This document shows, piece by piece, positions 63,779 to 64,000 of a stretch of 64,000 nt of DNA. This DNA is from Alteromonas gilva (GTDB lineage Bacteria; Pseudomonadota; Gammaproteobacteria; Enterobacterales; Alteromonadaceae). Below the pieces are notes generated by a model. It saw only the letters and a program-made list of their open reading frames with translations. It did not search any database and was not told the origin of the DNA. Both the position numbers and the translations under genes were made by a program. How positions within the stretch are numbered: the stretch's first letter is position 1; each line of letters opens with the position of its first letter. Location of the stretch: positions 1,054,001 through 1,118,000 of the forward strand of contig NZ_JAQQXP010000001.1 of the NCBI RefSeq assembly GCF_028595265.1. The letters run 5' to 3'.

Positions 63779-64000
63779 TTAACTAACAATGGCGGCGGCT
63801 TGTTGTAATTCCCGGCGCGATAACTGATTGGCTTTATCGCCGCCAAAACTGTGCACGACGTTGTAGGCGCTGCCAGCGGGGATGCGCTGGTGGATGCACA
63901 GCGCATACAAAAATAACCGGCAGCGTTCGCAGTTGCCATCGCAGTGTAAATAAACGCTGCCTCCCTCACGAAGTGTTTGCGCGACCTCTGCCAGATACTG
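63779..64000 (-). CDS. C-terminal part of a cysteine-rich protein, PTP-like
   Basis: The last 73 residues of a protein that begins beyond the window. The visible part opens QYLAEVAQTLREGGSVYLHC and contains HCDGNCER, which matches the HC-x5-R signature of protein tyrosine/dual-specificity phosphatases, preceded by a VYLH strand and followed by a helix as expected. The same stretch also holds CxxxCxxC, so metal binding is an alternative. It ends five bases after ohrR and is convergent with it. Confidence 0.55.
   Translation of the reverse strand, partial: QYLAEVAQTLREGGSVYLHCDGNCERCRLFLYALCIHQRIPAGSAYNVVHSFGGDKANQLSRRELQQAAAIVS

Overview
The window reads as a continuous stretch of chromosome from a marine-type gammaproteobacterium, most likely of the Alteromonadaceae (Alteromonadales). 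The family-level guess rests on gene content and order: a yrbG-kdsD-kdsC-lptC-lptA-lptB-rpoN-hpf-ptsN-rapZ-ptsO block divergent from mlaFEDCB-ibaG-murA, degS next to a degQ-type protease, zapG and zapE back to back, metK divergent from epd-pgk-fba, ppx-ppk, and pst genes with unusually long PstC and PstA. The genus cannot be fixed by eye. I see no insertion sequence, prophage, tRNA gene or CRISPR array; most of the window is core chromosome with small accessory insertions.

Layout. 1-2.2 kb: two tandem spondin-domain genes and an OmpR-type regulator with a degenerate receiver. 2.2-8.2 kb: an S9 prolyl oligopeptidase lipoprotein, the Mg transporter MgtE and a DUF885 lipoprotein. 8.2-21.5 kb: the envelope-building region, with the nitrogen-PTS/sigma-54/LPS-transport operon on the minus strand and the Mla phospholipid transport operon plus murA on the plus strand, separated by a 0.76 kb divergent region holding 13-bp tandem repeats. 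21.5-27.3 kb: DegS, DegQ, ZapG, ZapE and a YebC-family regulator. 27.4-38.9 kb: accessory region with a polysaccharide deacetylase, an orphan flagellin, a LysR/pirin pair, the RNase P RNA, a DUF945 protein, an exported aminotransferase-like protein, a queuosine-precursor transporter, an exonuclease, a racemase, a small barrel-like protein and a CYTH protein. 38.9-44.2 kb: metK behind a MetJ-like operator, then epd-pgk and a class I aldolase. 44.6-58.6 kb: a diguanylate cyclase, ppx-ppk, a GcvR-like protein, and a phosphate region (pstC-pstA-pstB-phoU, pit, a phosphate-selective porin). 58.8-61.5 kb: a 44-residue basic microprotein and an ECF sigma / membrane protein / secreted coiled-coil operon. 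61.5-64 kb: OxyR, Ohr and OhrR (peroxide defence) and the end of a cysteine-rich protein cut by the window edge.

How the parts work together. KdsD and KdsC make Kdo for lipopolysaccharide, LptB/A/C move it to the outer membrane, Mla keeps phospholipids out of the outer leaflet, MurA opens peptidoglycan synthesis, and DegS/DegQ monitor envelope protein folding. Pst, PhoU, Pit, the OprP-like porin and Ppk/Ppx together form a phosphate uptake and storage region. The best candidates for something undescribed are the sigma/anti-sigma-like/coiled-coil operon, the 44-residue microprotein with its own terminator, the pseudo-receiver regulator beside the spondin genes, and the isolated flagellin with a sigma-28-like promoter.
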